Source: Diogma glabrata (taxonomy: Eukaryota > Arthropoda > Insecta > Diptera > Cylindrotomidae). Taken from it: DNA of 64,000 nt. A program made the position numbers and the translations under genes. How positions within the stretch are numbered: the first letter of the stretch is position 1; each line of letters opens with the position of its first letter. Shown piece by piece: positions 33,615 to 44,261 of the stretch. The stretch covers positions 189,773,897 to 189,837,896 of the forward strand of contig OY856188.1 in assembly GCA_963693315.1 (NCBI GenBank), read 5' to 3'. Below the pieces are notes generated by a model that saw only the letters and a list, made by a program, of their open reading frames with translations, made no database searches and was not told the origin of the DNA.

Positions 33615-34376
33615 AATACCTACATTCTATTTCTGTTTTCATCAGGTTCGTTGATGGTGGAATTGCGGGCATATTTTTCATATAAACTAGTTTTCAAATA
33701 GTCACTGAAAATTGTTTTTTATTTAAAATAATATTTAATAAATTCAATGATTTGTTTTGAAAAAATTATTATTCATAAAATCCACAAACAATAACAAACA
33801 TTTAAATCAATTTTACTACACACATAGTGGTATGGCAACTAAAAACAAACAATTGATACTTGCCAGTTGTGAATTTATATGATGTATGTTGTTTCTAATA
33901 AAATAAAAGAATATTTAATTTAACCAATGTAATTAAAGTTATATTAAATTTTTATTTAGAAAAAAGAGACGTTATATGCACAACACTTCAATTGCGAATA
34001 TGTACATTCTAATTAATATTTTATGTTTGTTGAAATAAAACAAATCAAATTGAATGTCCAATTCATATTTGAGCACACATAAAATTTAAATAGAGGAATT
34101 GGTTTGAATTTTGATTTGTACACTAATAAAATTAAATTTATTTTGGGCGGTTGTAACCTTAATCTAAAGAAGCTAAAATTCTATTTTCGATCAAACGATA
34201 TCTGTGTTTTCTGCAATTTGTAACAATAACATCTTTTTCTACACCCGTACTATAAAAATACACTTATATGACCAAAATCCGTTTTATAATGATATTCATT
34301 TCGATACAGATTTTATTACGATACAGATTTTTAATCAATAGAAAGAAACCCATAGTTTTTCAATCAAACATGCTAT
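33615..34376. other. AT-rich, no recognised feature
   Basis: No coding frame or repeat supported. Confidence 0.4.
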
Positions 34377-34485
34377 TAGTCCCTGGGCCTTCACCTACAT
34401 AATTTTGTGATTACCACATATTTTATACTTCGTAGGACGCTTGTCCCTGACGAGTCCTACAACTTTTTTATCTGCCATTTTCCTT

Positions 34486-34685
34486 NNNNNNNNNNNNNNN
34501 NNNNNNNNNNNNNNNNNNNNNNNNNNNNNNNNNNNNNNNNNNNNNNNNNNNNNNNNNNNNNNNNNNNNNNNNNNNNNNNNNNNNNNNNNNNNNNNNNNNN
34601 NNNNNNNNNNNNNNNNNNNNNNNNNNNNNNNNNNNNNNNNNNNNNNNNNNNNNNNNNNNNNNNNNNNNNNNNNNNNNNNNNNNNN
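34486..34685. other. Assembly gap (200 N)
   Basis: Exactly 200 undetermined bases, probably a placeholder length. Frames that run through it are meaningless. Confidence 0.99.
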
Positions 34686-34944
34686 CAACTGGTTAATGTT
34701 CCTTAAATTTTTAAAATAAATATGAAAACATGTTTTACATCATTTTTTGGGTACATGCTCCTTTTCTATAATTGTTCTATTTACAAAAATTTTCTAATTT
34801 TCTTTATACAGTGCCATCTGTAAACACTGTTTCATTAAAAAATGTTACGTCATAAATGTATACATTAAATTTGTTCATAAATATTAGCAAATTTAACAAA
34901 GAAACAAAAATAATCGTTCTCCTGAAATATGTTTCTCATTTTCT

Positions 34945-35215
34945 TGTCGGACTGGCCGAACGCGGCTATATTTTTGTCGGACAACTCGATTTTTTATAAT
35001 AGCAAATGGTTTTTTATCGTGTTTCATTTTTGTCCGACATGTGGTAATCAATAAACACTACAAATTTGTCGAACAATATGACCCTTCAATTTCACTAACT
35101 TTTGTTACACAATCCCGTGAAAACTAGATTTGTGGTGTTTGATTTTCAATACCCTGGTATTTTGACCAGTTTGAGTTGTCGGACTCGACAAAAGCAGACA
35201 ATTTTTTGTCGGACA
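34945..35215. repeat. Cluster of TGTCGGAC words
   Basis: TGTCGGAC at 34945, 34975, 35177 and 35207, its complement GTCCGACA at 35032, and a one-base variant near 35068. They occur in both orientations inside the inverted-repeat element and could be transposase-binding sites. Confidence 0.55.
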
Positions 35216-35575
35216 AATTTACCCTCGTTTTCTAAAACAAATTTCCACCCCCTATAATAAATAACAAAATTATGGTAATAAATATACAAGACCCCGGGAA
35301 ATCGCCATGTTTCGGAGTTTCCCGAGGGAAAAAGCGGCCGAATCAAGGAAAATGGCAGATAAAAAAGTTGTAGGACTCGTCAGGGACAAGCGTCTTACGA
35401 AGTATAAAATATGTGGTAATCACAAAATTATGTAGGTGAAGGCCCAGGGACTATATGTATTTGACGTTTGTTTAAATTTTCGTATGGGAAAAAAAATGAA
35501 CTTTGAAATTTGAAAATTGAAATTTTCGTTGTAATTTTCGTTCTTCGTTATTTACCGGGTGTAGAAAAAATAGCG

Positions 35576-35700
35576 TATGCCACTTTCATGTAATGGTTAT
35601 TAATACACTCGCATATACCATACGAAACTCGCCTACGGCTCGTTTCGTATCCCGGGTTATGCTCGTGTATTAATAACCGCCATTACATGATCGTAGCATA
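35576..35700. repeat. 125-bp palindrome with GC-rich cap
   Basis: Arms CATGTAATGGTTATTAATAC and its complement pair with few mismatches, extending inward to CGAAAC/GTTTCG around CTCGCCTACGGCTCG. Outer TATGC/GCATA also pair. It is the best-preserved of the capped hairpins. Confidence 0.75.
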
Positions 35701-35722
35701 ATATACTATTCTATGCTAGGTG

Positions 35723-35910
35723 CCCGAGCAGAAATTAGTAAAGCTATAGCTGGAATTAGCTATTGTGTAGAGCGGAGTAATGTTGCACAAAAGTTGAACA
35801 CAATAGGCGATATTATAGCTACTTAGAGAGCTAATTATAAGCTCTTGATGAATTATGTTTTGAATGATGTTGTGTGAAAGTTGACTGACAAGCGAAGGCA
35901 ATTTTTACAG
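35723..35910 (+). repeat. Solo CCCGAGCAG terminus
   Basis: GCCCGAGCAGAAATTAGT is the same terminus as at 56371, but the following sequence differs (AAAGCTATAGCTGGAATTAG). It is probably the end of a related element truncated by, or neighbouring, the MITE at 35914. Confidence 0.45.
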
Positions 35911-35913
35911 TTA

Positions 35914-36326
35914 GGCTGTATTATAAACCAAAACTTATTTGAAACTTATTTGTGGAGACTTACTTATTTTAATAAGTAACCTAAAGAGGTGACTTATTTG
36001 AAATTTTTTTTTCATAAAAAAATCTAATTTGATTTGACAGTGTCATGTTTGTTTACTAAATGATTTTAAGGGATAAAACTTCTTTTCGATCCGTAAAAAA
36101 ATTAATATAATAAATTAAAATGAAGAAAATAGTTTTGAAAACTCTTTAATTAATCAAATTGAATAAATCGTTCTAATTAAATTTATTTTCGAATTTGCTT
36201 TTATGTGCTGTCAAAATAAGTATGCTAAATCATTTAGAATAGCTTTTAAAAACTTATTTAAAATGGCGGTGAATAAGTAAGTCTACATAAATAAGTTTCA
36301 AATAAGTCGTCGTTTAGAATACAGCC
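35914..36326. mobile_element. PIF/Harbinger-like MITE, 413 bp
   Basis: TIRs of about 54 bp begin GGCTGTATTATAAACC (left) and GGCTGTATTCTAAACG (right, reverse-complemented), then share ACTTATTTGAAACTTATTT and AGACTTACTTATT. TTA flanks both ends (35911-35913 and 36327-36329), the duplication typical of PIF/Harbinger. No coding sequence. Confidence 0.8.
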
Positions 36327-36329
36327 TTA

Positions 36330-36770
36330 TATTTGCAATATCATAATTTCATGTAATTAAATTTTTAAAATAGCTTTTAACAAAATGTGGAATTTCCTTT
36401 TACTAATTTCATATATTGATATTCCCATATATTCCGAATGATGAGTCTCATTTGGCAAATAAAATTCCATAGACACATAAATTTTGGCAGCACACAACAT
36501 CCCTAACTGATAAATGATTTTGACTAGATCATTTAGCAATAAACACTTAATAAATAAACTAAATATTTTATTCTATTTGGAAACGTTATAAAGAACTTTT
36601 ATTAAATATAAATTACAACATAATTACTGCAGAATGAACATGAAAAAAATCGATTTAACTTTTTTAGAACTTCTGAAAAACTTTTTGATTTCAGTTAATT
36701 TTTTGTCAATAAAAACATCGCATGCTAAATTTGAATTTTGAAACTTTTAACTTTGATGTTCGCCAAAAAG
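36330..36770. other. No recognised feature
   Basis: AT-rich spacer between the MITE and the CCCGAGCAG-family copy. Confidence 0.4.
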
Positions 36771-37153
36771 CTAAGCCTGAATGCAGTCAGGGAGTGACTT
36801 GGGCTAAAAAGGCAAGGCAATTAGGCATTAGCATTAGGACAACCTAATGTGGGCCTGTGCCGGGCAAGAATTAGAATACCCTTTTAGGACTAACCTGATT
36901 TGAATATAGCCGGCCCTGATTTGGTTTTTTGTATTTGACCCCTAGTTGGGCAATCTGATGAGGACTTCATACAAAATACCATAAAAGGGTTTGCCCTATT
37001 TAATTTTATATGGTGAATTTGATCAGGGCCTGATTCGACTATCCCAATCAAGGCCTGATTGGAAAAAAGCGTTACACTAATGATCAGGGCCCAATCGAAT
37101 TAAAACAAACCTGATCAGGATCCCATTTGAACCTTAACAAAATTCTGCTCGGG
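36771..37153. repeat. CCCGAGCAG-family MITE, 5'-truncated copy
   Basis: Collinear with 56395-56756: GCCTGAATGCAGTCAGGG, GACCCCTAGTTGGGCAATCT, AAGCGTTACACTAATGATCA, ending in AATTCTGCTCGGG. The left CCCGAGCAG end is missing. The interior is built of repeated GGGCCTGAT and CCTGATCAGG words and is GC-rich relative to the surroundings. Confidence 0.75.
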
Positions 37154-38352
37154 TTTAGTTTTAACTTTTGAGAAAAGTTACACAGCGGCTGAACAAACAT
37201 AATATCTTTGTACATGGAAACGATCATTATAACGAGATCTGATACTGACTGCCATCCTATAACCATAGTAACAAATGATCAACATGATGGGAATTTATAA
37301 CATTCCAGTCTCTTTAATTTCGCTAAATCATATGTACATACCCAACTTATTAATACAAAAAACATATATTGGTCCAAAGGAAGAAAATATAAGGTGTCGC
37401 TACAAACATCCTAGAAACATTAAATTGGTTGAAAAAGTGACTAAGCTAAATTGGACGTTCATTTTGGAAATCTTTAACAATTTACAGATTTTATCACATA
37501 TACAAAAGAGTGCAAGTAATGACTTACCTAGCTTTTTGTATTGAGATCGACTAGTGTTCTTAAGGACTGCACATTTTATTTTAAGCTTCATTTAAAATAA
37601 TTTGTGCATTAAATAACAGACGATTTATTATGCGATTTATTATGCGACTTCAAAAATATTATACCCAACAACAAAATATTTGGAATATTTCCAAAAACCT
37701 TCATAAGTTAGTTAATTAGTTAGAAAAATATGACTACTAATAGAATCAATATATATATATTCTAACAAAGAAAATTTACAGTATTCGGCTCAATACACAA
37801 TACACATCTCGAGAACAAAAATAAATTTACAATTAATTCAGATTTTGTGTAGGTTGTTGTAAAAAGAGTTTATAAATGTAACTTATGAAAATTTTCCAAA
37901 TTATTTTTTTTCAAGAATGCCAATTTCCGTCAGATGGACGGACATACATCATCGGAGAAGAAAGAAAATTAAAATTAACGATTTATACAAAATGACAAAT
38001 TTTTTATTGCAAAATCATTTTTTTTATATTTCATGCATATTTTTGTTCGTGTCTCCACTTTTTCATTGATTTAATATCAAGTGTTCATTTGCGATTTGAC
38101 ATTGGCTGTGTTAAAGATTTTAGTTGGAAACTAGAACAAAATATAAATTCTAATGTTACCTTTACATTTTAAAAAATTAAGGAATAATAATTCATACATT
38201 AAAATGAAAAATATTTAGATCTTGACCGAGTTTCGGTATTTTAGAATTCAGAAAAACGATTAAAATTTTATAAATCATTCAATTGGATTTTATAAACAAA
38301 TAAAGTTGAATAAATTTAAGACTGTCACGAAACACGAAATCAAACTTTTCAA
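37154..38352. other. AT-rich, no recognised feature
   Basis: No gene or repeat that I can support; the short frames on both strands overlap each other and look like chance. Confidence 0.4.
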
Positions 38353-38523
38353 ATGCGACAGGGTAGTTTAAATAAAGAGCGATTATGTAAAGTGCAGCGA
38401 GGATGTGCACTTATTAAGCCTCACTTCAACACTGGTCTTCTATGGGAATGTGTTCTTAACAGTGAAACCATCCAACAGCATCCGGCAAACGATCCTCTCC
38501 TTTCGCTACACTGTATCGTTCAC
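38353..38523 (+). other. GC-richer reading frame interrupted by hAT-like element
   Basis: ATG 38353 (context CAAATG) opens a frame reading MRQGSLNKERLCKVQRGC, ALIKPHFNTGLLWECVLNSE and TIQQHPANDPLLSLHCIVH up to the insertion point. After excising the element at 38524-40220 and one target copy, the frame continues for five codons (TLLLR) to a stop, or to a possible splice donor CTAAG/GTAATT at about 40239. Composition is clearly less AT-biased than either flank. I do not recognise the protein; it may be an old element or a host exon disrupted by insertion. Confidence 0.3.
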
Positions 38524-39059
38524 TAGGGATGGGAAGATTTATAGAAAAGTCGATTCTCGATTCCAACTTTTATTTTATAAATTTCGATTCCAAGAATCGA
38601 TTCTCCGACCGAAAAAGTCGATTCTTTCGATTTTAATCGATTTCTATGTTAGAAAAACTAGCTTTGATAGAATTAAATTCAAATTTATATTTCATATATT
38701 ATTTCATACATTTATTCAAAATAAACTGAAAAAAATTTTAAACAATCATTTTATGAAAACCACAAATTTTCTGCAACTGATCTTAAGAATAGTAGCATAT
38801 TCAAATGATCAGGCGCTAGTCTACTTCGCATCTGATTTGCAATCAGACCAGTATGTGAAAATAAACGCTCACATGGTGTTGATGTTGCTACTATTGTTAA
38901 ATTTAAAGTGTTTACCACATTCACGACATTTAACCTTTGAGCTCACCTTTGAGCTCACTTTTTTATCATAAATCCACACAGCACTCGGTGCCATTTCGTA
39001 TAATAGTGTATCAATACAATTATTAATATTAAAAAGAAATTAGTTTAATATTAAATATA

Positions 39060-39970
39060 GGGTTATAAATCTGTAGATGAGAGGTAAACGACACCAAGTC
39101 ACATTTTTAAAATTTTACAGGAAAGCCAAAAAACTGTTTGAAAATCACAAACCCTGTTATATCTCTATTAACTGCTACCCTTACCCCGAAAATTTTTTTA
39201 CTTTGTAATTTATTTTTAATTTCCATGATATCAATAATTAATTAAATTACGTCATATTATGTAACGGTTATTTGTTAAAAAGGACCTGCAGCCAAATTCT
39301 GTAACTGTGAAGCGGTGAAGTGTTAAAAATTTCTTCGCTTCTTTTCATTAAAAAACTTATCACTTCACCACTTCACAATTACAGAATTTGGCTGCTGGTG
39401 TGCTTTACCTCACAATGATAGATCTTAGTATTTCCAAGTCCCTTGAAACATACAGCACCAAGTCCAAGACAATTGTACATAAAAGGTGTTTCCAAAAATA
39501 ATGTTAAAGGCTTTTTTATAAACTTTACTTCAAAATATATTATTAACAACGTAAGTTTAACGTAAAAAAACGTTTAAAATTGTTTAAATTTTTTAAGAAA
39601 CTAAAAGAAAGCCGTTAAAACCTAAAGACACATTGACTATGTGGACTTGGTGGTATTTACCTCTAAATACATTGTTGTCGTCTACACTATTTAGTCATAA
39701 ACAGAACTAAGTACACTTGATGTTCTTTACCTCTTAAACATTTGGACTTGGTGTCAAAATTTGTTCACTTGACGTTCTTTACCTCTAAGGGCTTTGGACT
39801 TGGTGTCATTTACAATTGTTCTATCTCGAAAACTATACTATTTAGGACTCAGTGACATTAACCTCTCGGTAGAGAACAAAATCCTGATTCTAACAGTATA
39901 AAAAAACGTATTTTGAAAAAAATGTGACTTGGTGTAGTTTACCTACAGAAATATTACTGTGTCTAACACC
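39060..39970. repeat. Recurring GACTTGGTGT / TTTACCTCT motif
   Basis: Near 39645, 39750, 39795 and 39930 the plus strand has GACTTGGTG(T/G); TTTACCTCT or a variant follows or precedes it at 39655, 39727, 39775 and 39943. At 39085 the complement GAGGTAAACGACACCAAGTC is present. The motif is degenerate and irregularly spaced, so it is not a simple tandem array. Confidence 0.5.
39289..39394. repeat. 106-bp palindrome inside hAT-like element
   Basis: CAGCCAAATTCTGTAACTGT and the right arm ACAATTACAGAATTTGGCTG pair over about 43 bp, including GAAGYGGTGAAGTG, around a roughly 20-bp centre. CTG flanks both ends. It interrupts the recurring-motif region and may be a separate tiny insertion. Confidence 0.65.
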
Positions 39971-40226
39971 ACGTCACCACCACTTATGATTGACTAAATC
40001 ACTGTCAACTGTGTATGACTATAGTACAAAATTTGTAAATAAATAAAAAATCGAATACGACTAAATTACTGTGTATGACTATAGTACTAAATTCGAAAGT
40101 CGAATACTAAGAATCGATTCTTGATCGACTTTGAAAATTAAAACTCGATTCTTTATAATCGATTATTTTAACAGAAAAGTCGATTCTCGAGTAGAATCGG
40201 AATCGACTTTTCCATCCCTAGTTCAC

Positions 40227-40633
40227 ACACTTTTGCTAAGGTAATTCAACTTTAGAAATAAAGTATTGCTCGGCGTACAAAATATGTGCAACACAAGTTC
40301 GTCTTCAGGCAGAAGCATCGGGTACAATGAACGGTGCTCAAAAAAGAATGTTCAATACTCTTGTGCTAACTAAATAGTTACAAAATGGATGAGGGATGAT
40401 CATTATAACATGTTATCATTAATTTCAACAATACTTAGGTTATTCGAGAATGAATTTTGACGACACTTTTTTTTTCTGTTTTATTAATTAGTTGGACATG
40501 TTTAGCACACTAAATATGAAATATTCATTATTTAGACTCTTTGAATATCCGAAGATACCATGTCAACTATGTAAGAATGAGGGATGGGAAAAGGAAAAAG
40601 GAAGGAATGAGGATAAAAAAATAGCTAGGTAAG
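40227..40633. other. No recognised gene
   Basis: Region between the hAT-like element and the jockey remnant. ATCCGAAGATACCATGTCAA near 40549-40568 recurs near 56096 and is probably jockey 3' UTR. Confidence 0.4.
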
Positions 40634-41785
40634 TTATTTTAAGTGACGATGGCCATTTTCTTTAAATGTCTAAGGGGCGAATTCGTCAAGGAAAACTGAG
40701 AGGGGTAATGAGTTCCACTTTTTGGTTACTCTATTAAATTAATCGTTCTGAAAGGAAACTGTTCTACAACGGGATATCTGAACAGCAAATAGGTGGGACA
40801 TTTCTGAAGTTTGTGTTTGCTAGTTGTACACACGATGGGCGGATGTTTTGGATTTCTCTATAGGATGAATCACAGAAATTGCATTTATAATAGATTGATA
40901 GTTCGGCACCATTTTTTCGGTGTTGGAGTGAATCAAATTCATCAGTTAACGTATGATTATCAATCAACCGTATTGCCTTTCTCTGCACAGAGTCTAGACA
41001 TTTTATTGTTGACTGACAGCCACTTTCCCAAACATGACAACAATATTCCATGCATGGGCGGGTAAATGACTTCTAAATTAACAAAAGTTGGATGCACTGT
41101 AGAGCTAAGTAAAACATTTATATACAAAAAACCAAGGATGGTGAAAGAAAGTGCAGAGCCTTGTGGAACACCAGCATTCGTTGTGAAAACATTGGATGTA
41201 AAGCCATCTAAATTGCAATGTAATTGGCGACCTGTAAGAAAACTATGAATACATGATACAGTAAGATCATCTATGCCATAAGATTTTAATTTACCTGTAA
41301 GATTTCTGTGCCACACTTTATCAAAAGCTTTTGAAATGTCCAGAGAAACACTGATGGTTTCAACATGGTTCTCCAGAGAATTGCTCCACATATGTGTTAC
41401 GCAAGCTAACAGATCACCTGTTTCGTGACTTCGACAACCATACTGCTTATCATCGATAATTCGTGACACTTCTAAATATTCTATTAGGTTGTAGTTAACA
41501 TATTTTTCAAATATCTTAGCTAAAACCGACAGAATTGCAATTGGTCTATAATTGTTAGGGCCAGTCTTACTGCCTTTTTTGGATATGGGCTGAACACTAG
41601 TCAACTTCCAACACTCGGGGAATATTCCGGTTTTGTAAGATAAGTAGAAAATTTTGGTTAGAATTGGAGCTAGTTGTCTTATGTCTAACAAAATTTTTTG
41701 GAATAATGTGTGGAATACCATCCGGATCATCGGATTTGTTAATATTGAGGGATAAAAGCATTTTACGTATGATATTACTCCGAAA
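40634..41785 (-). pseudogene. Jockey-clade reverse transcriptase, YADD-deleted
   Basis: Minus-strand ORF2 remnant. INKSDDPDGIPHIIPKNF lies near 41740-41690, followed by a frameshift. Then LAPILTKIFYLSYKTGIFPE, NNYRPIAILSVLAKIFEKYV and SLDISKAFDKVWH (motif A with its aspartate). Next are LTGRQLHCNLDG and AGVPQGSALSFT (motif B, near 41150). Immediately after SSTVHPTF the sequence jumps to RPCMEYCCHVW (about 41060), the C-terminal region. The segment that should contain the catalytic YADD motif C is therefore deleted. The tail SLQHRKNGAELSIYYK continues to TKKWNSLP and a stop at 40634. Upstream it abuts FamD. Ordinary jockey ORF2 is far longer; the endonuclease is absent here. Dead copy. Confidence 0.8.
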
Positions 41786-42320
41786 AATAAAATAAATTTG
41801 GAAAAACATGCGAATATGTAGGGCAAGGAACTGATTAGTTTTTGAGCGATAGTGAACACAGTGGTGTGGGGTCCCCGAGCACCTGTTTTTTTGAAAGCTC
41901 AATAACATCTGTACCGATAATCGAATTGGATGAAACTTGGCACATAAACATTTAGTACGGTTCACAACAGTTCTGCATCCCAAATTCTGATTTGTCGCTT
42001 CTGGTAAACATTTTTTTTTTTGCAATTTTTTGAATTTTTTTCAATGTCTTTATGATGAAACTTATGAAAAAGGTTTCGATTAGCGTGAAAAGATAATTAT
42101 CATCTTTTGAAACACATTGATCAAAGTGGCGGGGTCTACCATACAACTGCTGACTTTTCACACTTGGTTTTTAAAGTTTGTTGGGGAGCATACAGACTTC
42201 ATTCATTAATCAATTTTAATGACACTTTGAAAAAAGATGGAGACTTAAATGACAAAGAACTCATTGGTTTTTGCACAATATTGGGATAAGTGGTGGGGGG
42301 CATCCCAAACACCTGTTTAT
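41786..42320 (+). repeat. FamD copy
   Basis: Contains GGCAAGGAACTGATTAG, GAAAGCTCAATAACATCTGT, ATTTAGTACGGTTCACAACA, CATACAACTGCTGACTTTTC and GGGGAGCATACAGACTTCAT, in the same order as at 13360-13870. It joins the jockey remnant at about 41786, so either one inserted into the other or they were transduced together. Confidence 0.65.
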
Positions 42321-42561
42321 TGTTTTGTGGCGTCTTCACCCTTTATGCCAGAACCACCTCTTAATTTATTCAAACCATACGTGTGGCAACACTTAATTTT
42401 CGCTTCAGCAAATTTAAACAACGCTCCTTGGCATTTTGTATTACAATGGACGTCATATAAAACAACGCCATGATGACATAAGTATATAGATTAAAAAAAT
42501 ATACAGGACAAGAAGTATTCATGGTGAGCAGGCATTTATTTTTCAAGTAATATCGTGCTCC
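42321..42561. other. No recognised feature
   Basis: Short spacer of mixed composition, including a less AT-rich stretch with no identifiable protein. Confidence 0.35.
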
Positions 42562-42653
42562 TTTTCACTCAAATATAATTAAAATCGTGTTTGATAAAAT
42601 ATAACGAAAATATAATTAAAATCGTGTTTGATAAAATATAACGAAAACATATA
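42562..42653 (+). repeat. 35-bp direct tandem, continued at 43983
   Basis: TATAATTAAAATCGTGTTTG and GATAAAATATAACGAAAA occur twice in tandem. A third, diverged copy (AAAAATCGTGTTTGCTAAAA) continues at 43986 on the other side of the inserted element. Confidence 0.7.
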
Positions 42654-43980
42654 GGCCCATAGAATAACGAAAAAAAATATGGCTTACGTGTTGTTGTCGG
42701 TTACGGGTCGGAATTTTTTTTAATCTCTGGGGGTACTCACATAATGGACCTGCCGACTCCAGTCGCCCGGAACCTCTGGACTGGAGTTATTCAACAAATG
42801 TTATCCTTAAATGTTTTTCTATAACTTAAAATAAAAACAATACAAAAAATTTTTTTGTTGCAAATTTTTGCAAAAAACTACGAAAAATGCCTAAAAACCG
42901 ATATTAGTCAATTGAATTTTTGAATTTAGTTATTTGCAATATAATTGCAATTATAATATAATTGCTCCTGTCAATATATTTCATACAAAATCAAGGTCAC
43001 AATCGGGGTTTTAAAAACAAAATGGGCCATAACTCGGTTCCAGATCGTGTTGTTGTAAACAGTTGTTTATTAAAGCTGACATTTTACCCTTTCGACTGCC
43101 GTCAAGCAGATTGCGATCAGATAAAAACTCAGACCTTGCGGCCTGCCCAAAGTTAACAACTTTTTTTCAGACATTAACTGCAAAATGGAATTGTGCAAAA
43201 ACTATTAAGCCGAATGAAACGTTAAAATGCTAATATTTTTGTTGAGGTTTCAGCTACAAGATAGAGGGGTCAATTATATTATAAACAAATATTTGCAAAT
43301 AACTAAATTCAATTGAAAAATATCGTTTTTCTATGCGAAAAGTCAATTCACTTGTGAAAAAGAATAACAAATTATAGTTCCTATGGTTTTTCATATAATT
43401 TTACAAAGTATTTTAAACAACGTAGCCATGAAAAAAAAGAATATGGATTTTTAATGAGATGTTGTCAAAAACTTATTTTATAATTTAAAGTAAATATCGA
43501 TAGTATATATACTATCATAGAAAAAATTGCATTTCCTACGCGAGATAAAAACGTTTTTCGTTCGTAAACATGTATCACTCGACGCTAGCGCGTCCCGTGA
43601 ACATGTTTACTTGCAAAAAAACAATGTTTTCATCTCTTGTAGGAAAATATACTATTTTTAGACATTTTGTCGCAGTTTTTTGCAAAAATTTGCAACAAAA
43701 AAAAATTTATTTTTTTTTATTTTAAGTTATAAATTAGAACATTTAAGGAACAAGAACGTTCCATGGCACCAGCATCCTAAGCTGCACCATTTACGAGTTA
43801 TATCGCTTACAAGGAAGCAAAAAAACATTTCCAGTCGAATTTGTTGAATAATTCCAGTTCCCAGGTTTCGAAAGAGGGGACTCGGTAGGTCCATTATGTG
43901 AGTACCCTCCTCCCAGAGATTTTAAAAAAATTCCGACCTGTAACCGGCAACAACACGTACAATCCGTAATTCTATGGGCC
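42654..43980. mobile_element. TA-flanked long-TIR element, 1,327 bp
   Basis: The TIRs start GGCCCATAGAATAACG (left) and GGCCCATAGAATTACG (right, reverse-complemented). They continue for over 100 bp through GTGTTGTTG, GTCGGAATTTTTTT and TACTCACATAATGGACCT. TA lies at 42652-42653 and 43981-43982. It splits a 35-bp tandem array. Further inverted homology runs inward (TTTTTTGCAAAAATTTGCAA near 43677 and its left counterpart near 42860). No transposase frame; the 64-codon frame at 42962 is not recognised. Confidence 0.75.
43532..43647. repeat. Imperfect palindrome with GACGCTAGCGCGTC cap
   Basis: Arms TTTCCTACGCGAGAT and ATCTCTTGTAGGAAA pair, as do GTAAACATGT/ACATGTTTAC, around GACGCTAGCGCGTC. 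It lies inside the 1.3-kb element and is the fifth hairpin with a GC-rich cap. Confidence 0.65.
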
Positions 43981-43982
43981 TA

Positions 43983-44261
43983 ATAGTTAAAAATCGTGTT
44001 TGCTAAAATACGACAACCATTGTACGAATATTCATCGGTTCGCAGATTAATTATTATGACAAATTGTAAATGTATATGTTCACATAATTCAACATATCTA
44101 AATTTGGAAATAAATAATAAATTTGAAACATACGTTTTTTCACTACTAATTTTGTTCGATAAAAGTGTCGTGTAGACAGTATGTGGGGGTTGTTGAGATA
44201 ATAGTTACGTCTCACGCATCGGATAATTAATAAGAATAGCCCAGGCGAGCTATAGTGTCAC
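43983..44261. other. No recognised gene
   Basis: AT-rich; begins with the last unit of the 35-bp tandem array. Confidence 0.4.

Larger units (their letters stand above)
34377..35453. mobile_element. Inverted-repeat element interrupted by assembly gap
   Basis: The left arm 34377-34485 (TAGTCCCTGGGCCTTCACCT and on) and right arm 35345-35453 are reverse complements over 109 bp with one mismatch (GTAGGACG against GTAAGACG). The left arm runs straight into the gap, so the true TIR may be longer. Inside, TGTCGGAC or its complement recurs. TAG...CTA ends are compatible with hAT, but I see no clear duplication in the flanks. No transposase is readable. Confidence 0.7.
38524..40220. mobile_element. 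hAT-like element, 1,697 bp
   Basis: The left end TAGGGATGGGAAGA and reverse-complemented right end TAGGGATGGAAAAG are followed by many copies of the word TCGATTCT in both ends. The flanks GTTCAC (38518-38523) and GTTCAC (40221-40226) match exactly over six bases; the usual hAT eight is not reached. No transposase is visible. The large plus-strand frame over the left end is chance, aided by a GTG start. The middle (39060-39970) holds a recurring motif listed separately. Confidence 0.7.

Noticed and set aside
34395..34719. Reading frames across the N tract
   Set aside because: They consist mostly of undetermined bases.
36357..36539. Small minus-strand gene after the Harbinger-like MITE
   Set aside because: AT-rich 60-codon frame without motif; expected by chance in this composition.
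38405..38971. 188-codon frame, the longest uninterrupted frame in the left half after the jockey RT
   Set aside because: It begins with GTG, crosses the hAT-like insertion boundary at 38524 and runs through TIR repeats; no domain.
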